Shown in pieces: positions 1 through 13,200 of a stretch of DNA of 64,000 nucleotides. Positions within the stretch are counted from its first letter, which is position 1, and every line of letters starts with the position of its first letter. The DNA comes from Pleodorina starrii (Eukaryota; Chlorophyta; Chlorophyceae; Chlamydomonadales; Volvocaceae): positions 5,617,001-5,681,000 of the forward strand of contig BRXU01000003.1 of assembly GCA_030267565.1 (NCBI GenBank), written 5' to 3'. Position numbers and translations under genes: made by a program. A model generated the notes under the pieces. That model was not told the DNA's origin. It was given only the letters and a program-made list of their open reading frames with translations, and did not search any database.

Positions 1-3000
1 CTCTCCAACGCTATGTCCGCTGGTATATCTGGGGTTTGCAGCACTGTGCTTGCCTTATCGCGTCGTCAGCTTCGCTTCCCGGAAATGGACGTTTTTCCTC
101 GTCGACTTCTGCTATGTAAGTAGTTACCTCCCAGGCACCATGTGTCATGTGGTCGATTTAACCGGATTGGGCAAAGAAGCCGCCTCTGCCATGGAATTGG
201 GTTCGGGTGCTGAGGACGGTTAGGCGGGGACCTCAGCTTGTTCGTGCTCAGCTCCCCAAAGCCCCCTTCGTCAAGCTGCTTCACCACCTTCCCTACGCTC
301 TGCTGCACCTTCCCCGTATTCCAATAACTCGAAAAGACCCATCTTGCACGCTGTTTCCCTCGGCCCCCGCCCTGTGGACAGTTCGGCAACCTGGCCTGCT
401 GCGCGTTTCTGCTGTTCCGTCCCGAGGACCGGCGGCTTGAGGCGGCCGTGTACGCGCTGTGCGAGGGGCCACTTGCGGCTGCCCTGATTGCCTGGCAGTG
501 CGCTTGGCTGCTGGGATCGCCCGACCATGTCATCAGGTGTGGAGTGGACTGTCGTTTTTCTCCGGACGCGTCATGGATGTTTCTGTCATGTTTCTCCAAA
601 CGCCGCCCTCGGCTGTCTCAACGCCGCCCTCGGCAAGTTTCAGCCCCAAGCCCAGCGCAGACTGCAGCTCCCGCCCCTACTTTGCGTGACCCACATCGGA
701 CAAGTACATAAGGCAGGCCGCATGCTCTCTCGCTGCCCCCTTCATTCTCCAGTAGTCCATAAAACTCGGGATTCACCAAACTCGCTCTGCAGGGCGGCTC
801 GCCCCTTCCGGTCTGTTCATACAGCCTACCGTATGCCTCCCCGTCCTTCTGGGACGCAGGCACAAAACAACGCCTGACAGCAATGCCTTCCCCCGCCCGC
901 CCATTACCCATTCCCCGACGACAGCGTCCTTATTCATCTGCTTCCCGGCCTGGCTATGTACTGTCACCGCTTCCTCGCCGTCTCGCGGCAGCCGTTCCGG
1001 CTGGCGACCCACATCGGGCAAGCGCTCCTCCGCAATATCGACCCATGGGTCGGAGCTGCGGAGGCCGGTGCTGCCGCCATGGCAAATGGCGGCCCGCAGC
1101 CAGGCGGGCTAGCCGCGCGTTTGAGCCGGCGGCTCGCGGCCGCGGCCGCCATCTCCAGGGGCCGAGTGCCCTGCCCGGCCTTCGCCGCCGCCGCCGCCGC
1201 AGCGACGGCGGCGGCGACGCCAACGGCGCTGGATGCAGCAGCGGCCGCGGGTCGGAACGGAGTGTCGTACCCCGTTTGCACCGCATCGGCAGCAGGCGCC
1301 TCTTTGGGGCTGACTGGGGCGTGCCTGGCGGGCGTGGACGCAGCAGCATCCGTGGAATGCTACACCGCGCCGGCGGGCTCCCCGCCGCCGTGCCCGTCGC
1401 CCGCCTGGCTGTGGCTGGGCGCAGCTCCGGTGGCTTTCTACCTCGCCTGGCAACTGCTTTACTTTTTGGTGGTCCAGGTCGCATGTCGGCGCATGATCCT
1501 GGCGGGTGGCTACGACACGAGCTACAGGGCGCTGGCTAGGCGGGCGCAGCGCGCCAACAGCCCTCTCAACCGGCTGGTTCGCAGTGGCAGCGTGGCGAGG
1601 CGGCTGCTGATGTATGGTGGGTGCAAATGATGATATGAAGAGACCAGTGCGTGCGCGCTTCTGGCCGTTGAGGCGGCTGTTCACGGTGCATTGTTGCTAA
1701 TGAAGTCCGCGTCGCCAGGTATGTCCGGGCCAATGCCCGGGCCAATCTGGGCTGTCGCGTCGGGGATGAGGTGCTGCGCGAGGTGTTGTGGTGTGCGATG
1801 CCTGCGATTGATGGCGCCTACCTGCCTGCCTGCCTGCCAAGGCCATTCGGGGGATTGGGCCCACGAACCGGTGATCCAGGCCCCGGCGGGGGCGGGCAGG
1901 CGCCGACTCGGGGGTCAGGGTGTTCGCTGGGTTTCACGGCTTCTGCGTTGTGACAGTTGTTTACGCTGGAGCCTGGCGTGCAACGCTGCTGGCCCCCGAT
2001 ACGCCGCTGGCCCTCTACCAAACCTGCCACCCATTGCCTGGGCCTGGGCCTCTGGACAGCGGCCCCCACATCCCTGGGCCGGCTACCTGTTCGCCCTGCA
2101 TCATCACCAACCCCAGCGCCAACCGCTTCGGTCCCCCACCCCCTCAACAACGTCCGCAGTGACTCATTGTTTTATAAAGGAGCTTATCACTCCCTGACCC
2201 CAACCCCCACCCACAGGCCTGCTGCAGCTCCTCTTCACGCTGGCGGCCCAGGGGCTGGCGGTGGTCACGTACCACAGCTTTGCGGCCGCGACGGCATGGC
2301 AGGTGTGTATGTGTCTTGAGTGTGGAAGAGAGTGGGCGGGTTGTCCGAAGAGAACCGCAGGAGGCCTGGGTGGTGGAGAGCTTGTCTGTGGTCTCACAAT
2401 GTCATGGGGCGTGACCGGACGGCGCGGGTGACAGTACGGTATGGATGGCGGGTGGGGCGCCCGCCGCCGTGGTGGCCCCGGGGGTGGGACCCCGTCGTCG
2501 CCGTTACCAGGAGAGACGCGTCGCCTTCCCTTCGAGCCCTGTGGCGAATGCGGGACGCGGTGTGGCGGGGCGAGACGCGGAGGGGCCCTCAGGGCAGCGG
2601 GCCCTTGCTGCGCACACGCCGGAGCGGCGCAAGGGGACGAGTGAACGCCGGAGGCTCACGGCCCGCCCGCCGAGCCTGACCGATTAAGCCGTTGCCCCCA
2701 CTCCTGGCATTACCATCGCCGCTACTGCCGGAATATGCCGCTGCCCCCATCCCCACTTCACTGACCGCCGATCCCGTGCTGCCACTTCTGCTACCTGGGC
2801 CCGCCGTCGCCTTCAACGGCCTTCCCGGTGCCCCAGATCGTCAAGTTGTTGGTGCCGCTGTACCTGGGGGCGTGCCACCAGTGCCTGCGGCTGCCGGCGC
2901 AGCAGCTGCGGGCGGCGGCAGCGAAGCTCGCGGCCGCGGGGGCGCTGGCGCGGGTTTTGGAAGCCACGCCGTTGGAGGGGAACGGACGCCGTCCGGTGGT

Positions 3001-3022
3001 GCAGGCGCGCGCGGAAAGCTAG
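1..3022 (+). CDS. GPC1: Glycerophosphocholine acyltransferase, DUF2838 family (5' partial)
   Basis: Exons 2-115, 382-536, 925-1616, 2217-2302 and 2837-3022 (stop 3020-3022) join in phase to 410 codons; the start lies left of the window. The translation follows plant and yeast GPC1 block by block: RKWTFFLVDFCY, then ALCEGPLAAALIAWQC with SPDHVIS, VLIHLLPGLAMYCHRF, FYLAWQLLYFLVVQV, YDTSYRALARRAQRAN, LLMYGLLQLLFTLAAQG and WQIVKLLVPLYLGACHQ. Family members are multi-pass membrane enzymes, probably in the ER, that acylate glycerophosphocholine with acyl-CoA to give lysophosphatidylcholine. Exon 3 carries an Ala/Gly-rich insertion of roughly 90 residues (about 1050-1380) in a loop where plant proteins are short. 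TGTAA at 3073-3077 and 3207-3211 are possible polyadenylation signals. Recognition is from remembered family sequence, not a search. Confidence 0.88.
1039..1052. repeat. Dispersed palindrome CGACCCNNGGGTCG, copy 1
   Basis: Perfect 14-bp palindrome with centre AT, in exon 3 of the GPC1 gene. It reads Asp-Pro-Trp-Val at the edge of the Ala-rich insertion. Confidence 0.8.
2167..2201 (+). repeat. Intron 3'-end shared motif, copy 1
   Basis: The segment contains TATAAAGGAGC followed by TTATCACTCCCTGACCC and ends 15 bases before the acceptor at 2216 of a GPC1 intron. Near-identical segments occur in sense orientation in two introns of the large ankyrin gene. Confidence 0.7.
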
Positions 3023-4711
3023 CAGCGCCGCGGGCCACGGCGCCGCGGCGCCGCGCCGCGGCCAGCGGCCGTTGTAACAGTAGTAGCTGTAGCAATAGCA
3101 TGGAGTGACTGAAGATTTACAGTGGGCTCTGGGCCGAGAAGTAGGGTGATCGTTACAGTGTAGCAGGCCAGAGCACCGGCCGTGTGATTTGGGGTTTTGC
3201 GTTGTTTGTAAATGTGATCCTGGAGGAGACCCTGCCTCCAGAGTCCAGACATACCATAATCTACCGGTATGCGGACGGGACGGGGCGGGTGTCCTGGCCA
3301 GTCCGGGAATTTCGAGCGTTTACGTCGGAGAGGGAGAGGGAGAGGGATGGTCTTGAGTGAGTCCGGGGCAGGTTGCGCGCAAAGGCCTCGCGTCCGTGTG
3401 CGTGTCATGATCGCGCACTGAGGCCCCCCGGCAGGTTTCCGATGTTTCGACAGGGCGTGCGTGTAACTGCATGTGCCGCGCGCAGGGCTGGCGCCCGCGG
3501 TCGCGGCGCGGGCTTGTGTTTCAACGCTGGATGAGCGTGTGGCAGCTTGCAGGGCATTGACGGACGGGTGTGTTCTGTGTTGTGGACGAAACCATCACCG
3601 GAGTTCGGGGCTGACCTCCTCGGCCGGCGGCGCCGGCGCTGCACGGCGGCCCCACCCAGGGTACAGTACTGTGGCTTTTGCGGGGAAGTGCGGACGTGAC
3701 GGTGTTTGCGTGCGCGTGCATGCAGGTGTACTGTGCGTGATATACTACAACTCGCCTTTTTAGTTATGTGACCACTCCCTTACTCAGCCGGGGATGCGCG
3801 GGGGCGGGCCCTGAGGTTCTGGACCCCTGAAGGTCGAGGGACGGTGGTGACGGCTTATGTTTGGAAGGTGTGTCCGGTGTGTTCGGAAGCTTGTTTTCGG
3901 CTCGAGGTGTATGTTGCGTGAATGTGCAGCGAGTGATTCGAGAAGGAACCTTTCGAAGAGAAGGAACCTCCTTTCGGGGTGATCGACAACAGGATTTCTG
4001 CGGCCTGCTGGGCATCGGGCCACATGCCGCGCGCCCCAGGGGGCTGGGGCTGCCCCGTGGACGACCACTTGCGGGGTCCTCGCGGCGCTCAAGCTCACAA
4101 CCGTTGGGGCGGGCTTGGGCAGACCCGGCCGCTGGGCCAGGAGTTCATAATTGGGTGGAGCAGGGCGGGCGGGCGCGAGGCGGCTGGTTGCGTTTTGGCA
4201 AGCGAGTCGGACTGGACTGTTTGATTAGAGGCAAACACGTCACGGTGGAGCAAACGTTCGCAGCCGCCTACCGGAATGCGCTTGGATGCAACGGAGTTCC
4301 GCTCACTCAATGGCAAGGCGGTCCGAGAAAAAGCGGCCTGGAAAAAAGCCGCTGTCGGACCGTCGACATGCCCACGTCATACCTAGATCGTTGCCAAGCC
4401 GCGCGCGGACTCGTTCCGAAAGACCGTTTTGGCTCAGCAACATGCACAAGTATGTTTCGAACAAGGGATGCGCGTAAGGGTAATTGAATCTTTCCAAAGC
4501 AGGTAACCTCTCGTTTCGGCCAAAGAGGCGAACGGGGCGCGCGGATATCGTAATCGCATGGCCGACTTACCTTATGCACGACACTCCTAATTACTCCTGA
4601 CAATCATTACTTAATCCTTAACCCAGAAGAAATTGCTGCCAGACAAATAATTTGCTTGCCCATCCCAGCCCAACCTACCCTTCGTCCGCCTTTGAGATCC
4701 CTTTATCAAAG
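3023..4711. other. Intergenic: GPC1 3' region and GFY copy 1 upstream region
   Basis: No convincing gene on either strand. The first few hundred bases probably are the GPC1 3' UTR. The last 150 bases before the GFY ATG are AT-richer and presumably hold its promoter and 5' UTR; no certain TATA box was seen. Confidence 0.5.
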
Positions 4712-6684
4712 ATGCCTCGCGCCTCTTACGACGACCCAGCCGACCTCGAGTCGCAAAGCTATGAGGACCGGCAGAAGGCCATGCGCGCGCAGCTGATGAG
4801 CCCACTCAAGGCCGATGAGTGGGTGCGCGGCGACCCCGGCCCATTCGGTGAGTCAGATAGGGTCAGATAGATAGCCGCCAAGCAACGTCGCTCGCGTCGC
4901 CCGCGACATTTTCTTGTCTTGATGTTCCCCTCGGCCACGCCTGCTGCCTCTTCGCTTAAATTTCAATTCCAGGGCTTCTTTGCTTCGGCATGACCACCTG
5001 GTAAGCTTTAGTGCCGCCTCATTGCGGATTAACCGATTGAGCGAATCGGTCAGGCACGCAATCGACCCGCCGGCGCCATACATTCTATCGCGTTCTGATT
5101 AAAAACATATTTTGGGCGCGTCATATGCCTCCGGCGTCTTGCATTGATTGCTCTTACTTCCGGAAGCACTTTCCCTCGCATTATCTGATGATCTTGTCCC
5201 TGGTCCCACTCCTGCTTGCCCTCGTCTCTTGCGATGCGCAACGTGGCCGCGACCGCCGACCTCGCTCCACGACTGCAGCATGCTCATGTTTATCACCACA
5301 AAGTAAGTGTCGCATTGATTGTAGGGTCGACTGAATTATTACAGGCCAGATTATTGCGAGCCTCGTTTGCGGCCTACCTGCGGGCCTCGTGAGGCCTCGT
5401 GGCAATTTTGTTGACACGAGTCTTCTGTCTTGGCTCTTCCTCCGTGCAGGTGGGCCGAGCAGCACTTCCTGCCGACGGTAATTTGCTATGCGCTGTTTTA
5501 CGGTGGCTTCGGACAGTTCGTCGCTGGCGTCCTGGAGGTGTGTAAGAACGGGTCATGGCCGCCGCCGGCGGCGGCGGTACAAATTGCGCGGCAGCGAGGC
5601 AGTTGATGCGGGCGGGGGGCCTCGCTGCTGACTGCTGACTGCCGTTGCCGCACACACACATACATACAACCAAGCAGCTGCAACGACGCTCGAGTAGTGT
5701 CATGGCGAAGAGCTGTTTGCCTGCTGTACATCTGCCGCTAGTTTTGGCTTTACAGAAGGCCTCGCGCGCTTGGACACGCGCACGCACGCACGCACGAACG
5801 CACGCGTAATAATTGCGTCCGTTGGTCGCGTCTGCTGCCAGGCGGGTGCTGCCGCCTTTCGAAGCTGCGTCCGATACGTGAGGTCGTTTGGTCCTCCACG
5901 GCATCTTGGTCATTCCCGCCCTCCCTCCCTGCCGGGACCCACCGTCCATCCGTCCCCAGCTGATCAAGGGCAACACGTTCGGGGGCACCGCCTTCTCCAG
6001 CTATGGCGCCTTCTGGATGGGCTGGTGGGTGCGTTGCAGATTTCGGCCACGCACCGTGCTGCATGTTTGTTCGTTGCCGCCCTTCGTTGCTCCTTGCATT
6101 TGGTTGACGGCTTTCGCGACCCTCTCGATCGTTCGTCGCCACATACAAGATACAACCCACGCAACCCACCACCGCTCCCATCCTCCTGCATGCCTACACA
6201 CGCACGCACGCACGCCTGCCATACCCTGCCGTGTCGTCCCTCCCTCCAGGTTTCTGCTGGAGTTCCTCATGAAGGAGCACCCGGCCCTGTACCCGACGGC
6301 AGTCACTGGCAAGACTCTGTGGTGCGGCCTGTGGGGCTTCCTCACCCTAGGTAAGTAAGCAAGTTATTCGTCGCATTGGCGCTTACTTGAGGCACGGCCG
6401 CCTCCACCCCCAACCTCCACCTCCACCTCATTACACCTTCCTGCCCCGCAGCCTTCTTCGTGGTGACTCTGCGCAAGAACGTCTGCCTGATGACCGTCTT
6501 TTCCAGCCTGGTCCTCACCTTCTGGCTGCTGGCCGGCGGAGTGTGGAACGCGCGGTGCAACCAGGCCGCCGGCTACATCGGCTTCTTCTGCGGCTCTTCC
6601 GCCATCTACACCGCATTCGCCTTCCTGTACAAGATCGAGCTGGGCATCACCCTGCCGGGCGTGGCCCCCGTGGCATTTATCTAA
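4712..6684 (+). CDS. GFY: GPR1/FUN34/YaaH (acetate transporter type) membrane protein, copy 1
   Basis: Exons 4712-4847, 4973-5000, 5279-5302, 5450-5537, 5960-6024, 6250-6350 and 6452-6684 join in phase to 224 residues. The N-terminus is acidic and soluble (MPRASYDDPADLESQ). The family signature GPFGLLCFGMTT follows at about residues 43-55, and then FGGTAFSSYGAFWMGW and further hydrophobic segments, consistent with about six membrane spans. Relatives are yeast Ady2/Ato1, E. coli SatP and the Chlamydomonas GFY proteins linked to acetate use; acetate transport here is inferred from family. Exons 2 and 3 are microexons of 28 and 24 bp. The donor at 6025 (GTGGGT) was chosen over the one at 6029 because only it keeps phase with the exon at 6250. 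A paralogue on the same strand starts at 17483. Confidence 0.9.
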
Positions 6685-9600
6685 TAAAACGCAACGCAAT
6701 ACGCATATATAGAGAGAGGATGACGTGCGCCGGTGCGTGGATGGGCGGGATTAGGGTGTCGATCGGCTCGGGTGGCGTTAACGGTGCATTAACAGAGAGT
6801 TGGGCCCCCGCCGGTGTATGTTCCTGCAGACCTTGATCCCTCCGTTAGCCGTCGGCGAGGGGTTTGCTTGATTGGTCCCTTGGGTCGGACGACCCGCAAA
6901 AGTGCGACCTCTGGGGTCCAGTTGATTATTAGTTGGTTTGCACATTGATTCGAATGTACCCGCCCGTTCCTGTCTACACATAGGAAGGGAGCGACGGAGG
7001 GTATTTCGTTCCCAACAGGTTCGTTCCCACGCACCCAATCGGGGCCCCACGCACCTACCATCCAACAATTGCGAATGAAGGAGTCGGGGAAGATGCCCCC
7101 GCCCAGCCAGAAGGATGTTTGGGTTGCAGAGCTAGGCCGGTGCAAATGTTCCGGTGCGGCGGGTTCCGCGTATGACGTACGTTGCGGTATTTGATGAACG
7201 AAGAAATAAGCACTGGCGGCCACGCACATACTCAAGCGCGCGGCCACGCCCACACAGTTCATCACGCACCATACCCGTCACACCTTCAGGAGGCCCCACC
7301 AACAGAAGGTGGCTCCGTGTCCATCCCCTTTTTGCGAATGGTCGCTACGTATAGTCGATTGTATAAATGCGCCTGGGAGATGCGATGATGGTTCTGTATA
7401 CGCACGGCGTTGGTTGCTTAGGGTTCGTTTTCCCCTCCGTTTGAAGTTCCCTCCGTTTTAAGTTGAGGGAGATATGTCCAGGTTGGTGTGGCTCGCGGCG
7501 AGCATTTATACGGCATGCAACCCACACCAACCGTTTTGTTTGGCGCGCACGTTCGTTGCATTGCTGTGTTGCCGTACAGCGGATGACGCCTGCTGTATTC
7601 TGTGCAGCAGTGATGAGAGGTGGTGCACCCAACCTGCCGTCGATGGTTTGCGATATATGTTGACAAATGGTACCGAATGATTGTCGTGATGATGTACAGT
7701 AATGGTGTCCGTTATGTACGGCATGCAAAGGTGGTTGCATAATGCCTTGTCCGTACGGCGGCGGAGGCTTACTTGTGCCGTCGCCGCAGCGCAGTTGGGG
7801 GATGGAGCGTATCTGTCGTTGGATGGGGGCTCACTTAATTTACGGCGAATGCTCTCCGGTTATGCGCCGTTAATGGTATGGGCATGTAACGGGGGCCGAG
7901 GCAGACCGATATATATCGGCTATATGCAACCTGACACGAGCTGTTCGACTTCCGAGCGAATGGATATTGATGGTTGATTGTTTGAGACCGCCTTTAAAGC
8001 CCCCGACCCGCCGGCAAGTACTACTTTTAAGTAAAATCTCTGCGAATGCGTCCGTCCTTGTGACATACAGCAGGAGCGAGCGTCAAGCTGCTGCCGCTGC
8101 TTCTGGACAGGTAGCAATGCAGCGAAGGTAAGGACGGGCGGCGGGACCCATCCGTCCCATCCTGCCGCTGAATGCCCACCGATCGAATGAAGCGAAGTAA
8201 AATAATAAAAGGATGAATGAACAGTAATGTATAATAAGCCGGGCCGCGCGGCGTGCCCTCCTGCTGGCCCAACGAAGCTGGCTGCGTGCGTGCGTTGGGA
8301 GCTACGCACGTAGATGCAAGGAAAGATATTGGAATATGCCTTGGAGCCCGCTGGCGGCCAGGAGACTGGTAGCTAGCTGGCTGGACTGCCTTCGTTGATT
8401 ATTAATTACGTAGAGGCTTCTGTATGCCCATCCTCTTCGTTACGTTCAGCTGTGCGTTCGTGGGTAGCCTCGCGCGACAGCTGTGAAATACGCGATACCT
8501 ACCTACCTGATGCGTACGTGTTTGCTTAATATATACCAGCCTCCGCCGCCGGCGGGGCGGGAGCGCGCCGTCAATTCCGATCGGCGTCCATCCCCTCCAT
8601 ATCCCTCCGCCGGCGCTCCGTCCTCTCTCTGCCTCAATGTCAAAACCAGCAGGATCGGACAGCTCCCTACGTATCCGGCTCGCCTTGGACAGCGAGCTGT
8701 CGCCATCATCACTCGCTGTCACCTGCCAGCGCCGAATGGAGGGAGCGGGGGTGCACAATCAATGAATGTAGTTCGATATCTCATCATCAGGACCTACCGC
8801 GAGCAATATTACTGCGTTGCACGCATACATACACCGCATACACAGTATGTCTTCAGTTCAGTAAACAATGCAAATGACGGAGTATGAACGCCACCGAGCG
8901 AGACTAGTTATATATTAGGGGTTTTGTCAGCAGCAGTTATGTATCTTCGTTCCTGCCTGCCTGCCTTTGGGTTGAAAACCCGAAGTACACTTTCTCGTCG
9001 TACGCACGTAGAAGCAAGTCCCCATATATTTATTACGAGCGAATGCCTCCAGCGATTGTTTTCCAAGCGGACCGCTCAATCTTTTCTTCTCGCCGACGCA
9101 ACACGACCATTGCGCGGCACAGCTCACAGGAGCTTAAAACGGGGCCTACCTCGTCATCGGGTCGTCCGTCCATCCCAAGGCCAAACGTGCGGCAGGAGAA
9201 CAAACATATATAAACCGCGCGCGCAACAAAGCATTTGTTGTTCTGTTTTTTTGAAATAGCTCACGAGCGAACGATTGCCCTTGAGTTTACGCTTAGCCGG
9301 CCGCCCATCCAGCCAGCAGCAAGCGAGCAGCGCGCGGAGAGCAGGGGAGAGCCTTTACTGCTGTGGCCGCACCGCCGCGCGCCGGCTCGCTCCACCTTCT
9401 TCTTCGGCGGCAGGTGACATTTACATACGGACGCGAGTGCGCACAAAACTCATACATCGTGCCAGCGGGGCGAAAGCAGTCACACATAGCTCGGAGCTCG
9501 ATCGCTCACTCGGTCCTGGCGACAGCTGCTGCAGGGGCGAGGTTTTCAGCAGCAGTGAGCGAGGTGAGGGAGGAGGGCCGCCCGCACCTACCTCGCTCGG

Positions 9601-10278
9601 TTGGTTGCGTGCTTGGTTGATGCAAATTCGTGAACAGCAGGCCCAACCCGGCCGGTCTGCAGTTCTGTTCGGAAGCTGCGGGCGGGGTTGGGAGGTTGAC
9701 TCCTGCATACGTATGGGGCGGGACAAGCAGAGCGCGTGCTGCTGCATCACTTCATTGGGAGCCGCCCGCCAGCAGCTATCTATCTAGATAGCATGCAAAA
9801 CCGCGGTTTAACATTATAACGTTTCAATTGGTTGTAACCCTACATTCATTTCGTTCCCACTTTATTCTTCGCCTTTTCCAAAATAATGTGCTGCAGGTGC
9901 GTACGTGCGTACGGGCGTGCGTGGCGGGTTCGTTTATGCGCGTTCGTACACACATGCGCGTGCGTGCCCCATACGTACGACATATATATGTCTCGCGCAG
10001 GGGCTCACACACCTTCCAACATACGCACCGCCCGGCTGCTACTGCTGCAGCCCTTCCACCGTCGCCGGGCGCGCTGCCAGCAGACAGCGTGCGTACGTGC
10101 GTGCGTGTACGCCATTCTGCAGCGCCTGAGCGAGTTGCGTTCATCAGCGAGACTCGCCCCCTCTCGCCCCGTCGGTCGTCGGGATAGATCTACACATCTA
10201 TCTATCTACACATCTATCTATCTACGACCAGAAAATCGTGTTTCGATCCCGTTCTGGGGTCGGGCGATCGAGTGATCG
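6685..10278. other. Intergenic: GFY copy 1 to the XB3-like gene
   Basis: About 3.6 kb with no supported gene. By eye it is lower in GC than the genes on either side and rich in ACGT, GCGC and TATC-type short repeats. A 16-bp unit is repeated about twice near 10190-10225, just upstream of the next ATG. Open frames here are short and match no family I know. Confidence 0.5.
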
Positions 10279-13200
10279 ATGGGCTGTGCCACGTCGTGCG
10301 TTGCGCTTTCGGCGGCGGGTCTGGACAAGGACATTTGCGGCGGTGATGAGGCGGGAGTGCTGATGCGGCTGGCTGAGCAACCGAGACTGCTCAGCACCCC
10401 GGCGGGCATCCTCCAGGACGCCACCCCAATGCACCGGGCGTGCAAGACAAAAAACATCAACGTAAGACCAATTATATATTTCTCATTCATTGCGTGTAAA
10501 CCGGGTCGCAAGATTATCACTTATAAGGTATATATTAGTAAATATTGGAATAGGACCGAGCTCCGTCCTTGCTTGATGATGAATGGTTGATGCAGCATGG
10601 CTGCACGGCTGGCAGCGCAAGTGCGTGGAAGACGCCGGTAGGTAGACGGGACCGCCTTCTTAGCCACAGCAGCGCGCGCGCACCCATCGCTTCGTTTGTC
10701 CATCCACAGAGACGCCGCTATCCTTCGCTCACATACACACGCGCGCAACATCGACTAATGTAGTTACCTTTATTCGTATCTCGAACCTCCGTTCACCCAC
10801 CTACGTAACCTGTTGTTTACCCACCGGTGACCGATGCCACGCATCTACACACGTACGTATGTGATTCTTGAATCGCAGATCGTGCGGGGTATCCTCAATT
10901 TCCTCGAGGTCTCAACCGCCGAGGTTGTACGACAGGCCTTGCTGCCGTACTGCTGCCGTGCAAACCTTGTGCCTCCCGCCACCGCTGCGGAGGGCGTTCG
11001 TTTGGCGGTCAATATGACCAACCATAAAGGTGCGTGTGTGCGTGCGTGCGCGTGCGTGTTGCATCGTGCGCTTTTGGCCGAGGAAGAGCCCCGCCCTTCG
11101 CTGTACGTACGACATGGATCTTACCCCAACCAGACCTTCGTCCAGCCAGCGGACTGTGCAGCGCCTACAGGGCCCTCCCGCCTTCTATGGGGTGATGTAC
11201 GTGATGTGGGTTACAAGTATGTGGGTTACAAGTAAGCAAGAAACCTGCTTCGTTGACGGGCGGAAGGCGGGGTCTCCCTAACCTCGCTCGGGCTGTATGT
11301 GGAGTTGGGGCGTTGGATGGGGGCATATATATACCTCTCACTCGATCGTGCCTTCCATATCTATCCACCATACATTACAGGACAAACACCGCTGATGTAT
11401 GCGTGCTCCTCGGAGTGCCCAGAGCTCGCGGAGCTCCTCCTCACGAACGTAAGACGGACGGAGAATGAACGAAGCAAGACACGCGTACATGCCTGCGTGC
11501 CATCTATGCCTGCCATAATATATTTGGATTAGATAGATGATGACGGAAGCCATATGCCATATATACAGACATCCCGATGACCTTGCTACGATAGATACTC
11601 GCTCTAGCTGCGTGCGCTTCCACGCACTAAATCGTGCGTGCCTGCGCGCGCGCACACGTACGTACTAACATCCACGTATACATACATACACGCAGGGCGC
11701 CGACCCGTGGGTCGCGGACCTTGTGGGCGGCCGCACCGCAGTCCACTACGCCGCCACGGGCTGCCAGGCAGCTTGCCTGCAGGTTCTGCTGAGGCACGTT
11801 GGCCCGGCCTTCGTTTCGAGCCGGGGATCGAGGTACGCACCGTATGTCCCGTCCTTCGACCCAACGTGCCTAGCATGCTGCTGTGTTTGGAAGATGGGGA
11901 TAGATATATACCATGCGGGATGAATGTAAGACCTAGCCTGCTGATGTATGTATGTAAGCTTAACTGCGGATGGTATGTATGGGTACAGCGCCCATCCATC
12001 CGTCGGCGGCTCACAGCTACGTACTGCCCGCCGGGCCCAGCCGGCCGTCAGCTGAACCTGCTGCCCCCACTGAACGCTGTTTTCCGCAAAGTGCTGTGCG
12101 CGCACGACGCATGTGCATGTGTATGTGCACTCACGACGATAGATGGTGGCATGCATACACGCACTTGCGTCGGCGGTGCACCTTGCTTCAATCGATCGTT
12201 ACAGGTACGTGGACGCCCGGTCGAGTTCCGGCCTCACTCCGCTCCACTACGCCGTCTACTATGGCAGCACGGAGGCGCTGCGAGAGCTGCTGATGCGCCA
12301 CGACCCGCACCTGAACGCCGTCACCACCCATGAACGCCGAGACATGCCGCTCATATGCGAGGCCCGTTCCTCGCCGCTGCACGTGGCCGCCATCGTGGGC
12401 AACGTGTCCGCGGCCCGGGAGCTACTGCTGCAGTACGTGAGTGGCGCGCGTGCGTGCGTGCGTGCATGCCAACTAACCGTCAGTTTATTTAATAAAATAA
12501 AATATATTATTAAATAAAATAATAAAATTTGCGGAGCGAATATACATGATACCAGTGACGGACAGAAATAACGACGACAACAGGATGAAGCAGTAGTGGC
12601 GAGAGGGAGCGGCAGACCCGCCCCCGCCCCCCGCCTGCGTGGAGCGAGGTATGTAGATAGATGGGGTATGTAGATAGGGCCAGCAGCCAGCAGGGAGGGG
12701 GACAGCTGGCCGCGTGTGTGTGCACATACATACAGCAGCGGATACGAAATGAAGGAAAGCACAACCAGCAGATAGATAGATAGACCAGTGGCTGTTTCCT
12801 TCATACCTCCAATGAATTCGTTGTTTGAGCGAGCGACTTCATGCTGGAAATAATTGTTGCATAAAAGCTTCGAGTCCGGTACGACGCACGGCGGCGCGCG
12901 CGTTGACCAAGCGTGTGTGCCTGGCTGCTGGCTGGGCAGGGCTGGGCGGGGTTTGGCGGAGATGGATGCTGGTAGGTGGTTGCACAGCCTAATCTGGCGC
13001 CATGTATCACACAGCAGTTTGACCGCCTATATACAACTAATACTTCCTATCATTGCCGTGTATGTACACTGCGGCGGCAGGCCCGGCTGGTGTGCAGCGG
13101 TCGGCGCATCGTAGATCCGCGCACAGTGGCCAACGCGGCGGGGCAGCTGCCTTGGCAGGTACGGTAAGAGAGAATGGCAACCAACAGCTACGTATGTACA

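Noticed and set aside
6025..6030. Alternative donor at 6029 giving the exon end WMGWW in GFY copy 1.
   Set aside because: It breaks the reading frame with the next exon; the donor at 6025 keeps phase and matches the junction in copy 2.
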